64,000 nucleotides of DNA from the NCBI GenBank assembly GCA_039696685.1, contig CP155565.1, forward strand, positions 1,432,259-1,496,258. Direction: 5' to 3'. Source of the stretch: Vibrio sp. CDRSL-10 TSBA (GTDB taxonomy: Bacteria > Pseudomonadota > Gammaproteobacteria > Enterobacterales > Vibrionaceae). Shown here in pieces: positions 9,276 through 18,615 of this stretch (positions are counted from its first letter, which is position 1; every line of letters begins with the position of its first letter). The notes below the pieces were generated by a model. That model was not told the origin of the DNA. It made no database searches and saw nothing but the letters and a program-made list of their open reading frames with translations. Both the position numbers and the translations under genes were made by a program.

Positions 9276-10377
9276 ATGACCGATGTACTGTTTGAGCCAC
9301 TGCAGGTGGGCCGTTTTCGTCTCGCTAACCGAATTATTATGCCTCCGATGACCCGCTCCCGCGCTTCGCAGCCGGGTGATGTGGCCAATGACATCATGGC
9401 GACTTACTACGCGCAGCGCGCCGGTGCCGGCCTGATTATTGGTGAAGGTACCCAGGTTTCTGCCATGGGCAAAGGCTACGCCTGGACGCCGGGTATTTAC
9501 AGTCAAGAACAGATCGCCGGCTGGCGTGGCGTGACAGATGCCGTGCACGACAAGGGCGGCATTATGTTTGCCCAGTTGTGGCACGTTGGCCGGGTGACCC
9601 ATCCCGACAACATTGGCGGCGAGCAGCCGATTTCCGCCTCGGCGCTCAAAGCCGAGAAACGTGAAAGTGTTTGTCGATAACGGCAGTGATGCGCCGGGTT
9701 TTGTTGATGTGGTTGAACCGCGCGCCATGACCCATGCCGATATCGAACAGGTGATTGAGCAGTTTCGTCAGGCAGCAAAAAATGCGCTGCTGGCCGGATT
9801 TGACGGCGTTGAGCTGCATGCGGCCAACGGCTATCTGATTAACCAGTTTATTGATTCTCAGTCTAACCAGCGCAATGACGAATATGGCGGCAGCCTGGAA
9901 AACCGTCTGCGTTTCCTTGACGAAGTGGTCAGCGCTTTGTGTGAAGTGATGGGCGCGGATCGGGTTGGCGTGCGTCTGGCACCGCTGACCACGTTAAACG
10001 GTACGGTGGATGACCATCCTGAGCAAACCTACGTTGCGGCGGCCAAACTGCTCAATCAGCACGATATTGCCTATCTGCACATCGCCGAAGCGGACTGGGA
10101 AGATGCTCCGCTGATGCCGGTCGATTTCAAACAGGCGCTGCGTGAGGTGTTCTCCGGCGCGATTATCTATGCGGGTAAATACGATGCGGAGCGTGCGCGT
10201 CAGGCCATTGAATCTGGTGTGGCCGATCTGATTGCTTTCGGCCGCCCGTTTGTCGCCAATCCGGACTTGCCGCAGCGTATCCGCCACGGCCAGCCATGGG
10301 CGGCGCATAATCCGCAAACTTTGTTCGGCGGCGCAGAGCAGGGCCTGACCGATTATCCGGCCTATTCTGCTGTTTAA
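9276..10377 (+). CDS. Alkene reductase, old yellow enzyme family (NemA-like; one frame break)
   Basis: The corrected length is 366 residues, normal for the FMN-dependent N-ethylmaleimide/xenobiotic reductases. Visible features are the N-terminal barrel start (LFEPLQVGRFRLANRIIMPPMTRSR, residues about 5-29), FAQLWHVGRVTHP, the family block GVELHAANGYLINQFIDS and the C-terminal phosphate-binding stretch ADLIAFGRPFVANPD. It reduces activated C=C bonds of electrophiles using NAD(P)H and FMN in the cytosol. The frame is broken at GAAAC 9656-9660; reading GAAC gives ALKAENVKVFVDN across the joint. Confidence 0.9.
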
Positions 10378-10547
10378 CACGTTCTGCGGTTTAACACGGT
10401 CACTGATTGAGAAGATACAGCGTGCCCGGTCATGTACGGGGCACGCTTTACTATTAACTGATGACAGTTTATTGACTTACTCTTCGTTAATCCATGTTAT
10501 ATCAATGGCTTAATGATATTAAATAACCACGATAAGGAGCGAACTCC

Positions 10548-11348
10548 ATGCAAATTCCTCAGCTTGGCGCAGGTACATTCCGTCTGAAAGGCGATGAAGC
10601 GGTTCAGTCGGTTGCGATGGCACTTGAGGCGGGTTATCGCCACATTGATACCGCGCAGATTTACGGCAACGAACAAGAAGTTGGCCAGGCGGTAAGTGCG
10701 AGTGGTATCGCGCGTGAAGAGCTGTTCATCACCACTAAAGTGTGGATGGATAAACTCTCGGACGAGCAGTTTTTGCCGAGCGTGAAACAGAGCCTGCAGG
10801 ACTTAAACACAGATTATGTTGATCTGTTGCTGATTCACTGGCCGCTGGCAGATGACAGCGTAGCGATGGGTGATTACCTGCGCAGCCTGAAACAGGCGCA
10901 GGATCAGGGTCTGACCCGTCACATCGGCGTGTCGAACTTTACTGTAGCACAGATGAAACAGGCGATTGAAATTCTGGGCGAGGGCGTTTTGTACACCAAC
11001 CAGGTGGAAGTACACCCTTACCTGCAAAACAAGGCTGTGGTTGAGTTCTGCCGCGCGCACGACATCATTGTGACGGGTTATATGCCGTTTGCTTACGGCG
11101 ATGTACTGAAAGATGACGTGATCGTTGAGATTGCGCAGCAGCATCAGGCAACACCGGCTCAGGTGGTTCTGGCCTGGATGGCGGCGAACGACTTTGTCAC
11201 CATTCCGTCGTCAACCAAACGTGCCAATATCGATAGCAACCTGGGTTACGTCAATGTCTCGCTGAGTGAGCAGGATATGGCGCGCATTGCGACTCTGGAT
11301 CGTAATCATCGCCTGGCTAACCCGGGCTTTGCTCCCCAGTGGGACTGA
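10548..11348 (+). CDS. dkgB: 2,5-diketo-D-gluconate reductase B-like aldo/keto reductase
   Basis: This encodes 266 residues, closely following E. coli DkgB (IPQLGAGTFRLK start, PEFAPQWD-like end). The aldo/keto reductase tetrad is visible as Asp34, Tyr39 (HIDTAQIYGNE), Lys64 (TTKVW) and His97 (LLIHWP). The NADPH site is marked by IPSSTKRANI. It is a cytosolic NADPH-dependent carbonyl reductase of methylglyoxal or ketogluconates. AAGGAG precedes the ATG with good spacing. Monocistronic, with a strong terminator. Confidence 0.88.
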   Translation: MQIPQLGAGTFRLKGDEAVQSVAMALEAGYRHIDTAQIYGNEQEVGQAVSASGIAREELFITTKVWMDKLSDEQFLPSVKQSLQDLNTDYVDLLLIHWPLADDSVAMGDYLRSLKQAQDQGLTRHIGVSNFTVAQMKQAIEILGEGVLYTNQVEVHPYLQNKAVVEFCRAHDIIVTGYMPFAYGDVLKDDVIVEIAQQHQATPAQVVLAWMAANDFVTIPSSTKRANIDSNLGYVNVSLSEQDMARIATLDRNHRLANPGFAPQWD

Positions 11349-11415
11349 TCCGGTCGCGTGACCGCGACCCTGAGTTGTTAAGATAACTACGCTGATTAAG
11401 ATGCTGATTAAGACG

Positions 11416-11452
11416 AAAAGCCCCGGCCATTGTATTGATGGCCGGGGCTTTT
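11416..11452. terminator. Strong bidirectional terminator
   Basis: AAAAGCCCCGGCCAT and ATGGCCGGGGCTTTT pair perfectly around a seven-base loop, with A and T tails on the two sides. It serves dkgB and the convergent HAD/ABC operon. Confidence 0.93.
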
Positions 11453-11508
11453 GCTTGTCATAGCGGGCGCGCTATATCAGCAACAGTGATAACGAAAACA
11501 ACCTCAGC

Positions 11509-12183
11509 TTAAGCCTGACCCCAGCTCAGTACCTGCCAGTGCGGCTGCCCGGCGTGTGCAGCCAGACGCTGGCACGGATTGACCAGATAAGCGAAATCGG
11601 CGTGCTGGCACAGCGGTAAATCGTTGATCGAATCGGTGAAAAAATGCACTTCACCAAGGTGTTGCGGGTGAGTAAGTAACCACTCCTCTAACCGCGCCAC
11701 TTTTCCCTCACGATAACTCGGCACGCCGACAATCTCGCTGCTGTAATGACCGTTGCTGACTGCCATATCGATGCCAAGTGCATGGGCAATTCCGACCCGT
11801 TGCGCGACCGCCTCGACTATAAAACTGACCGAAGCTGAGATGATTAGCATGGTGGTGTGTGCGGCGTGTAAGTCGGCAATCAGGTCACGTGCTTCGTTAA
11901 ACAGGCGCGGCATAATGCGGCTGTCGACACACTCATCCACCAGCGCGTGGACCTGTTCAACCGGCAGAGCGGCGAGCGGCTGCATCACGTAGTCGAGATA
12001 GTCTTCCATATCCATCTCACCGCGCGCGTAGAGTGACATCAGATAGCGGTCCTGATTAAGAAATTCCGGATCGGTGGCGATGCCTTTATCGACCAGAAAC
12101 TCATTCCAGATCATCGCGCAGTCGCCGTCGATTAAGGTGTCGTCCATATCGAACACGTACAGGGGTTGAGACATATCAGGCAC
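11509..12183 (-). CDS. HAD-IB family phosphatase, last gene of the ABC operon
   Basis: This encodes 224 residues. The catalytic motif FDMDDTL with Asp12 and Asp14 lies at the N-terminus; the serine/threonine motif is IISAS and the distal acidic motif is FFTDSINDLP. This is the phosphoserine-phosphatase-like HAD-IB group. The start overlaps the end of the ABC ATPase gene, so the two are coupled. With the alkaline-phosphatase-like gene of the same operon it probably releases phosphate from the imported compound or its breakdown product; this is inference from context. Confidence 0.85.
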   Translation of the reverse strand: MPDMSQPLYVFDMDDTLIDGDCAMIWNEFLVDKGIATDPEFLNQDRYLMSLYARGEMDMEDYLDYVMQPLAALPVEQVHALVDECVDSRIMPRLFNEARDLIADLHAAHTTMLIISASVSFIVEAVAQRVGIAHALGIDMAVSNGHYSSEIVGVPSYREGKVARLEEWLLTHPQHLGEVHFFTDSINDLPLCQHADFAYLVNPCQRLAAHAGQPHWQVLSWGQA

Positions 12184-13217
12184 TCACAGGTTGTATTTCA
12201 TTAAGATTAAAACGCAGCTCCAGCACACTGCCCGCTGGCAGTAAGCGCTCGGAAGAGCGGTTGAGCTGATCGACGGTCAGTTCGCAGTCATCCAGCGCGA
12301 CCTGATAACGGATCACGTTACCCAGCAGTTGATGACTTTTGAGAAACGCCGCGCATCGGCGCTGACATATGCGCGCCGCCGCCATAGTGGTGACCCGATT
12401 CGTGACGACCAGCTTCGGCTACGTAGATCGACTCCGGGCGTACCGCCACTTTGCGCTCGCCGTCGAGGGCAAACAATCGCTTGGCCTGCGCGGCACTGAG
12501 CAGATTGTAATGGCCCATAAAGCCGGCGACAAACTCATTGGCCGGCTGGGTGTAAATTGTCTCCGGCGAGCCTTGCTGCACTATTTTACCCTGATGCATG
12601 AGAAAAATGCGATCCGACATGGTCATCGCTTCTTCCTGATCATGGGTGACAAAAATCGTGGTCAGGTTAAGCGCCTGCTGAATGTCGCGGATTTGCTGGC
12701 GCAGGTGTTTACGGATTTTGGCATCCAGCGCCGACAGCGGTTCATCTAGCAGCAAAATGCGCGGTTTGACCACCAGAGCGCGCGCCAGAGCGACGCGCTG
12801 ACGCTGGCCGCCGGACAGTTGGTGCGGATAACAATTTTCCTTGCCCTGCAATGCGACCAGCTCAATCACCTCGGCGACGTTACGCTCAATCTGCTTTTTG
12901 TCGGCGCCTTGCATCTTAAGACCAAAGCCGATATTGCCGGCCACCGTCATATTCGGGAACAGGGCGTAAGACTGAAACACCATGCCGATACCGCGCTGCT
13001 GTGGCGCGCGATGGGTGATATCCTCACCGCCGACTAAAATCCGGCCGCTGTCGACCGGGTTGAGTCCGGCCAGGCTGCGCAGCAGAGTGGATTTTCCGCA
13101 ACCGCTCGGACCGAGCAGGGTAATGAATTCGCCCTGGCGGATATCGAAATCGATCGCTTCGAACACGCTGTGATCGCCAAAGCGTTTGGTGAGTCGGGAG
13201 ACAGAAACGTCACTCAT
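12176..13217 (-). CDS. ABC transporter ATP-binding protein (spermidine/Fe/phosphonate type; one frame break)
   Basis: The corrected length is 346 residues. Walker A GPSGCGKST (residues 36-44), signature LSGGQRQRVALARAL and Walker B ILLLDEPLSALD are intact, as is the switch histidine in FVTHDQEEA. The C-terminal TOBE domain is split by a break at GAAAC 12343-12347; reading GAAC joins PMRGV to LKSHQLLGNVIRY. It energises the importer formed with the two permeases just upstream. The start abuts the stop of the preceding permease (ATGA-type overlap). Confidence 0.9.
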
Positions 13218-14011
13218 TATTTTGCTCCAATCCGGCTTGCCAGCCAGGTACAGATAAAGATAAACAGGAAGTAAGTCATTACTAACGCTGAGGTGAAATG
13301 GCCGCTGGTCTGGCGCATGTTGTAGAGATAAATCTGCAAGGTTTCATAGCGGGTGCCGACCAGAATATTGGCAAACACAAACTCACCGAGCAGGAATGAA
13401 AACGACAAAAACAGTGACGCCATCAGCCCTTTGCGCACGTTGGGCAATACGATATGCCAGAACGCCTGCAACGTGCTCGCGCCGAGCAGATGCGCGGCGT
13501 CCATCAGATCGCGCAGATTGATGGCCGTGAAGCTGTTGGCAATCGCGCGATACATAAACGGCAGCGCGATGGTGAAATAGGTGCCGATCAAAATCCACGG
13601 CGTGCCGACAATCTGCACGCTGCTGTCGGCGTACAGTTGCAGCAGACCGACTGAAGAGACGACCGGCGGCACGGCAAACGGCAGCAGGATCAGCAGGTTC
13701 ATCACGTTGTCGAGTTTAGGGAAATAGTAAAACACCACAAAAATCGCCGGCAGCACCAACAAAGTGCTCAGCGCCAGCGCCGCGACGCACACCAGCAGTG
13801 AGCGACCAAAAGCGGCGAGAAACCGGCTGTCGCTGAGTAACTGCAGGTACCAGTTAAAGGTAAAGCCATCGGGCAGAATGGTCGCCCCCCAGCGTGAAGA
13901 GAGTGAGTAAGCCAGCGTGGCAAGGATCGGCACCAGCATCAGGGCGACAATGCCGTACACCACGCTTTTGTGATAAACAGAATTAGCGTGTTGCATGATA
14001 GCTCCGGGCAA
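13217..14011 (-). CDS. ABC transporter permease 2
   Basis: This encodes 264 residues with six hydrophobic segments and the EAA loop (LMDAAHLLGASTLQAFWHIVLPNVRKG) that docks on the ATPase. It belongs to the BPD_transp_1 fold of Fe3+/polyamine/phosphonate importers in the inner membrane. It overlaps the upstream permease by 29 bp and the downstream ATPase by one base, showing a tight operon. Confidence 0.9.
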   Translation of the reverse strand: MPGAIMQHANSVYHKSVVYGIVALMLVPILATLAYSLSSRWGATILPDGFTFNWYLQLLSDSRFLAAFGRSLLVCVAALALSTLLVLPAIFVVFYYFPKLDNVMNLLILLPFAVPPVVSSVGLLQLYADSSVQIVGTPWILIGTYFTIALPFMYRAIANSFTAINLRDLMDAAHLLGASTLQAFWHIVLPNVRKGLMASLFLSFSFLLGEFVFANILVGTRYETLQIYLYNMRQTSGHFTSALVMTYFLFIFICTWLASRIGAK

Positions 14012-14873
14012 TCAGCCATTGGTTAATCAGGGTAATCGCAGCCAGCAGCGCCATCAGCAGCACCGAAATGGCCGCCGCCAGATTCGGTTCGAGAAACAGA
14101 TCGCCGGACACCAGGCTGGCGATACGGACGGTGATCAGGTTGTAGTTACCGGAGGTGAGGGCATACACACTGGCATACGCGCCCATGGCGTTGGCAATCA
14201 GAATGATCAGGGTGCCGAGCAGCGCCGGAGACAATACCGGCAGGGCAATGTGCGCCCAGTAGCGCCAGGTCCGCGCGCCAAGTAGCGCCGCCGCAGCCTG
14301 CCAATCATCGCTCAGGGCGTCAAAAGCCGGATAGAGCAGCAGCACCGCGAGCGGGATCTGAAAGTAAATGTAGATCGCCATCAGGCCCCACTGACCATAC
14401 AGATTAAAGTCATCAATCAGGCCATATTGTTTGAGCAGCAGGGTCAGCGCGCCATTGGTGCCGAGGATGATGATGAAGGCAAAGGCGAGCGGCACACCGG
14501 CAAAGTTACTGCTCATATTGGTAAACGCAATCACTGCATCGCGCAAACGTCCCGGTACCCGGCGCAGCGAACTGACCAGTACAGCGGCGATGGCAAGCCC
14601 GGCCAGGCTCGACCACAGCGCCAGCCATAAGCTGTTGCTAAAGCCCTGCAGGATAAAACCGGATTCGAATATTTCCCGGTAGTTGCCGAGCGACCACTGA
14701 TCGTCGACCTGAAAGCTGTTGACGGTCACCCACAGCATCGGGGCCAGCTGGAACAGATAGAAAAACAGTGCAAACGGCGACAGCCAGGCGAGTGGCACAA
14801 AGCGTTGCCAGGCGCGGGGTTGGCTGCGTTTGGCAGCGTTAGTGGTTGTTTGGCTCAGAGTGGAACTGCTCAT
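13983..14873 (-). CDS. ABC transporter permease 1
   Basis: This encodes 296 residues. A charged N-terminus is followed by six hydrophobic segments and the EAA-type loop (DWQAAAALLGARTWRYWAHIALPVLSPALLG). It forms the heterodimeric channel with permease 2. It overlaps the phosphatase-superfamily gene by 4 bp (ATGA) and permease 2 by 29 bp. Confidence 0.9.
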   Translation of the reverse strand: MSSSTLSQTTTNAAKRSQPRAWQRFVPLAWLSPFALFFYLFQLAPMLWVTVNSFQVDDQWSLGNYREIFESGFILQGFSNSLWLALWSSLAGLAIAAVLVSSLRRVPGRLRDAVIAFTNMSSNFAGVPLAFAFIIILGTNGALTLLLKQYGLIDDFNLYGQWGLMAIYIYFQIPLAVLLLYPAFDALSDDWQAAAALLGARTWRYWAHIALPVLSPALLGTLIILIANAMGAYASVYALTSGNYNLITVRIASLVSGDLFLEPNLAAAISVLLMALLAAITLINQWLIARSYHATR

Positions 14874-15682
14874 AGCGCTAATACCTCAGGCGCGTAAGGC
14901 TTGTCGTGGTTAAGACGCAGCAGCTCGCACACGGTGCCGCAGATGTCAGTCTGATGCAGCGCAACCTGTGACTGATGGGAGAAACGCTCGCCAATCACAA
15001 ACAGGGGTACCGCGCGTTCTTCTTCCAGCGTGCCGCCGTGCGTGCAATCGTCGTTCATGCCGTGGTCACTGGTGACCATTACCTGGTAACCGTCGGCCAG
15101 CCAGGCCGGCACAAAATGCGACAGCAGTACATCGGCATGACGGGCGCTGTTGCGGTATTGGGGCGAGTTGAGTCCGTAGCGGTGGCCGCAGTCATCAATG
15201 TTCATCGGATGAATCAGCAGAAAGTCCGGATGATGCGTCCGGCGCAGCGTTTCGCCATCAAGAAACAGGGCTTCATCCGGGTAGTGATCCCAGTGATAAA
15301 AGCAGCCGTGCTGAATGTTGAGTTCTGCATCGTGGGTAAAGCGATCGCGCACCGCATCATAAGGCGCGCGGTTGTACAGTTCGCTGACCCAGTGATAAGC
15401 CGCGGCAGCCGTGGTTTTGCCCTGCTGCGTGGCGAGGCTGAACACAGATTCAAACTGAGAGCGGCGCACTGTCTGGTTACTGACAATGCCGCTTTCAACC
15501 GGCGTGACGCCGGTCAGCAGGCACTCGTACAGCGGACGGGACAGAGAAGGCAGTTCGCACTGCAGGGAGTAGAGTGTTGCTCTTTGCTGCTCAATCAAAC
15601 CGTGCAGGTAGCCCATGCACTGACGGGCTACCTGAAGATTGAGTCCATCGAGAACAACAAGGATAACCTTATTGCTCATCAT
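14870..15682 (-). CDS. Alkaline-phosphatase-superfamily hydrolase (nucleotide pyrophosphatase/phosphodiesterase-like)
   Basis: This encodes 270 residues without a signal peptide, so it should be cytosolic. Metal-site motifs of the superfamily are visible: VILVVLDGLN at the start, the DDCGHRYG block and MVTSDHGMNDD near the C-terminal half. The nucleophile is probably in PSLSRPLYECLLTG. Such enzymes hydrolyse phosphoesters, phosphodiesters or phosphonoacetate. Its place between the binding protein and the permeases suggests that the imported compound carries phosphorus. The exact substrate cannot be told. Confidence 0.82.
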   Translation of the reverse strand: MMSNKVILVVLDGLNLQVARQCMGYLHGLIEQQRATLYSLQCELPSLSRPLYECLLTGVTPVESGIVSNQTVRRSQFESVFSLATQQGKTTAAAAYHWVSELYNRAPYDAVRDRFTHDAELNIQHGCFYHWDHYPDEALFLDGETLRRTHHPDFLLIHPMNIDDCGHRYGLNSPQYRNSARHADVLLSHFVPAWLADGYQVMVTSDHGMNDDCTHGGTLEEERAVPLFVIGERFSHQSQVALHQTDICGTVCELLRLNHDKPYAPEVLAL

Positions 15683-15688
15683 GACCTC

Positions 15689-16759
15689 TTACTGCTGGTG
15701 GATAAGAACATTTTCCTGCCATTGACGCGGCAGTTTACGTGCGGATTTTTCCCATGCGCTGAAATCGGTGACCGGATGCACGTTCTGATAAGCGGAGTTA
15801 GGCAGCAGCTTGTCCTGAACCGATTGCGGCAGGCTGATGTTGGTGCGAATCGGACGGGCGTAGCCTTCGGCCAGATTGATTTGGCCCTGGTCGCTGAAGA
15901 TGTATTCGCGTGCCAGTTTCGCGGCGTTTGGATTGGCTGCGTATTTGTTGATGATGGTGGTGTAACCGGAAATAACGGAACCGTCCTGCGGAATGGTGAC
16001 GGTAAAGCGGCTGCGGTCAATCTGGTCACGATAGTTGAGGGCGTTGAAATCCCACATGATGGCCACTTCCACTTCGCCTTTTTCCAGGTTAGCCAGACTC
16101 GGGTCGGTAAACGACAGGCGGCCTTGTTTGGCAAGCTTGGAGAAGAAGTCCAGGGCAGGCTGGAGGTTGCTTTCATTACCGCCATTGGCAAACGCAGCGG
16201 CCAGCACGGCGTTATTGGCCTGCGCCGCAACACCCACGTCACCGACGGTGACTTTGTACTTGCCGCTTAGCAGTTCGCTCCACGATTTTGGCGCATTCTC
16301 AACCAGGTTATTGTTACTGATAAACGCGATGGTGCCGGTATAGGCCAGAGCCCAGTGGCCGTCTTTATCTTTGGCCCAGTTCGGAATGTCACTCCAGGTG
16401 GTCGGTTTGTACGCCTGAGTCACACCTTTTTGCACCGCAACACGGGCAAACGCGAAGCCGACATCACCGATATCCGCCGTGGCGTTATTTTTCTCAGCGG
16501 CAAACTTGGCGATTTCCTGCGCCGAGCTCATGTCGGTATCCTGATGCTTGAGGCCGTAGTGCTGATTCAGATCCTGCCAGGTGCCTTTCCAATTGGCCCA
16601 GCTGTCCGGCATACCCACACTGTACACCGCGCCTTCTTGCTTGGCGGCGTCGATTAACGACTGGATGTTGCCCTGCTCAGCGAAAGCAGGCATGGCAAGT
16701 GTGGTGGCTAGTAAAGTGGCGCCGGTGAACATGGCCGAGCGGTTCAGTAACGTTTTCAT
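15689..16759 (-). CDS. ABC transporter periplasmic substrate-binding protein
   Basis: This encodes 356 residues with a clear signal peptide (MKTLLNRSAMFTGATLLATT, cut after MPAFA). The fold is the iron/polyamine/aminoethylphosphonate group of binding proteins (DIGDVGFAFARVAVQKGV, SDIPNWAKDKDGHW). It is the first gene of the six-gene operon that continues down to 11509 and starts opposite the GntR/UTRA regulator. The ligand is not readable from sequence. The PhnS-like context (UTRA regulator, two phosphatases) favours an organophosphorus compound such as an alkylphosphonate or phosphoester. Confidence 0.88.
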   Translation of the reverse strand: MKTLLNRSAMFTGATLLATTLAMPAFAEQGNIQSLIDAAKQEGAVYSVGMPDSWANWKGTWQDLNQHYGLKHQDTDMSSAQEIAKFAAEKNNATADIGDVGFAFARVAVQKGVTQAYKPTTWSDIPNWAKDKDGHWALAYTGTIAFISNNNLVENAPKSWSELLSGKYKVTVGDVGVAAQANNAVLAAAFANGGNESNLQPALDFFSKLAKQGRLSFTDPSLANLEKGEVEVAIMWDFNALNYRDQIDRSRFTVTIPQDGSVISGYTTIINKYAANPNAAKLAREYIFSDQGQINLAEGYARPIRTNISLPQSVQDKLLPNSAYQNVHPVTDFSAWEKSARKLPRQWQENVLIHQQ

Positions 16760-16773
16760 TGTCTCTATCCTTG

Positions 16774-16787
16774 TTGGACTAGGTCAG
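16774..16787 (+). promoter_or_regulatory. Putative operator 1 of the GntR/UTRA regulator
   Basis: TTGGACTAGGTCAG lies 15 bp upstream of the binding-protein start codon. It is repeated with one change at 16979-16992 in front of the regulator gene, in the same orientation. Confidence 0.6.
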
Positions 16788-16978
16788 TAAGTACGTTTTT
16801 TATCCTAGGCAGCGAATATGACGATTTGGCGCCAGTCAGATGACGCTTTTACGGCGCTTTTATGGCAGTTATGTTGCGATAAAGCTCTAATGTGCGGTAA
16901 TTGTGCAGTGAATGTGCAGCAATAGCCTGTCATAAATCTGTTATCTGCGCTGACTATGCTGGGCGGAGGAATAAGGAC

Positions 16979-16992
16979 TTGGACTAGATCAG
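16979..16992 (+). promoter_or_regulatory. Putative operator 2 of the GntR/UTRA regulator
   Basis: TTGGACTAGATCAG lies directly before the regulator ATG at 16994 and is the twin of the site at 16774-16787. The position would allow autorepression. No other copy was noticed nearby. Confidence 0.6.
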
Positions 16993-16993
16993 G

Positions 16994-17714
16994 ATGAAGC
17001 TACAAGCGACCACGCAATTGGGCTCGATAAAATCGACGCTGCGTGATCAGATTTGCTCGGGAGTGATGAACCAGCGTCAGAAGCTGCCGTCAGAGCGTGA
17101 GTTGAGTGAGCTGTTTGAAACCACCCGCATCACGATTAAAGATGCGCTGGTATCACTGGAAACAGAAGGGCTGATTTACCGTGAAGAGCGGCGCGGCTGG
17201 TTTGTGTCACCGGAGCGGGTACGGTACAACCCGTTGTCACGCTGCCATTTTCATCAGATGATTGCAGAGCAGAACCGTATCGCTGAAACTAAGGTGGTGC
17301 AGGTACGCAGTGTGCTGGCAACTCAGGACTATGCGCGCGCGATGCAGATCACCCGGATGACTCCGGTACATATCATTGAACGGCTGCGCTTTATTGACGG
17401 ACGCGCTGTGTTATTTGTCGAGAAACTGCCTGATCGCTGCTTTGTTCGCGGATATTTTGCGTGAGGATCTGGCTGGTTCACTGACCGGGCTGTACGCTCG
17501 CAAATATGGTTACCGCACCCAGCGCTCGCGCTTTGATGTGGTGCCGACCGCCGCGCCTGTGCACGTTGCCAAGGCGCTCAATCTGGCCGCCGGTCAGCCG
17601 GTGCTGAAGATCTGCCGGGTGAATTACAATCAGCATGGTCAGATCATGGATTGTGAGTTTGAATACTGGCGGCCGGATTCGGTGGTCATCACCATCGACA
17701 GTTGCAGCGACTGA
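16994..17714 (+). CDS. GntR-family regulator with UTRA domain (one frame break)
   Basis: The corrected length is 239 residues. The winged helix at the N-terminus (KLPSERELSELFETTRITIKDALVSLETEGLIYREERRG, about residues 30-70) is followed by a UTRA ligand-binding domain ending DCEFEYWRPDSVVITID. The frame breaks at GAAAC 17422-17426; reading GAAC gives FVENCLIAALFADILREDL. It is divergent from the ABC operon and probably represses it until a substrate-derived ligand binds. Confidence 0.87.
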
Positions 17715-17717
17715 GGC

Positions 17718-18386
17718 TTAGCCGCGGCGCTGTTTCAGTTCATCCAGCACATCGTCAAGGGACGGCCGGACATGGTGTCCGAGTGCCAGCACCTCTTCAC
17801 TGGGTTCGACCAGATCGGGGATCTGGTAGGTGATCATCCTGGCTGCGACCGCCGATTTAACCCCGTTATTGGAATCTTCAAAGGCCAGACAGCGCTCTGG
17901 TGCAACTTGCAGGCGATCCGCCGCCAGCAGGTATATTTCCGGATCCGGTTTGCCGTTGTTCACTTCACAACCGGTCGAGTACGAATCGAAATAGTGGTCA
18001 ATCCCGGCCAGTTGCAGCTTAATCTGTGCCACTTCCCGTTGGGTTGAGGTGGCGACGGCGGTCGGAATCTTATTGGCTTTCAGCCATTCGAGCAGTTCAA
18101 TCACACCTTGTTTGACCGGGATCGGCTGGTGTTTGACCACTGCGTTGTATCGCTGGCGCCACGCTTCATGCAGGGCCGGATAATCGAGGTCCGGTCCGTA
18201 GCCGGCGCGTAATGCCTGCTCAATTCCGGCCGCATTCCGGCCAATAACAGTCAGGTACAGATCGCGCAGAAAGGGTACGCCTACAGCGTGACAGGCTTGT
18301 TCAAAAATCTCTATACAGACCCGCTCGGTATCGAGCAGCAGTCCGTCCATATCAAAAATAGCGGCTTTAAAGTGCATAACGGCCAT
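17718..18386 (-). CDS. HAD-IA hydrolase (beta-phosphoglucomutase/sugar-phosphatase-like)
   Basis: This encodes 222 residues. The nucleophile motif FDMDGLLLDTE is at the N-terminus, followed by a helical cap, the motif AVATSTQRE, the lysine in NGKPDPEIYL and the acidic motif CLAFEDSNNGVKSA. These are the hallmarks of subfamily IA phosphatases such as YniC. The preferred start may be the ATG three codons in (MHFKAAIF). It is convergent with the regulator gene, four bases apart, so it is not part of the ABC operon. Confidence 0.85.
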   Translation of the reverse strand: MAVMHFKAAIFDMDGLLLDTERVCIEIFEQACHAVGVPFLRDLYLTVIGRNAAGIEQALRAGYGPDLDYPALHEAWRQRYNAVVKHQPIPVKQGVIELLEWLKANKIPTAVATSTQREVAQIKLQLAGIDHYFDSYSTGCEVNNGKPDPEIYLLAADRLQVAPERCLAFEDSNNGVKSAVAARMITYQIPDLVEPSEEVLALGHHVRPSLDDVLDELKQRRG

Positions 18387-18615
18387 CAGGGTAAAAACAG
18401 AATGCGATCATTGTCACACAAGCTCGTCGGCGAAATCGACCATTTTCTCGTCTTTTATCGGCTGGTTGGCGATTATCTGTTGAGTTACGCGCCAGAAATA
18501 CTTTTGATCATTGTTATACAAATCAGCAAATTAGATGCGTGATTATCCAATCTTGGTTTATGCTTAATGATATAAGTGTCGCATGGGCGACCCATAACAA
18601 AGAGGTAACCAAGCC

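Noticed and set aside
14975..16270. A long plus-strand ORF of 431 codons opposite the binding-protein and phosphatase genes
   Set aside because: It is the shadow of two clear minus-strand genes with signal peptide and motifs; its composition is unlike a real protein.
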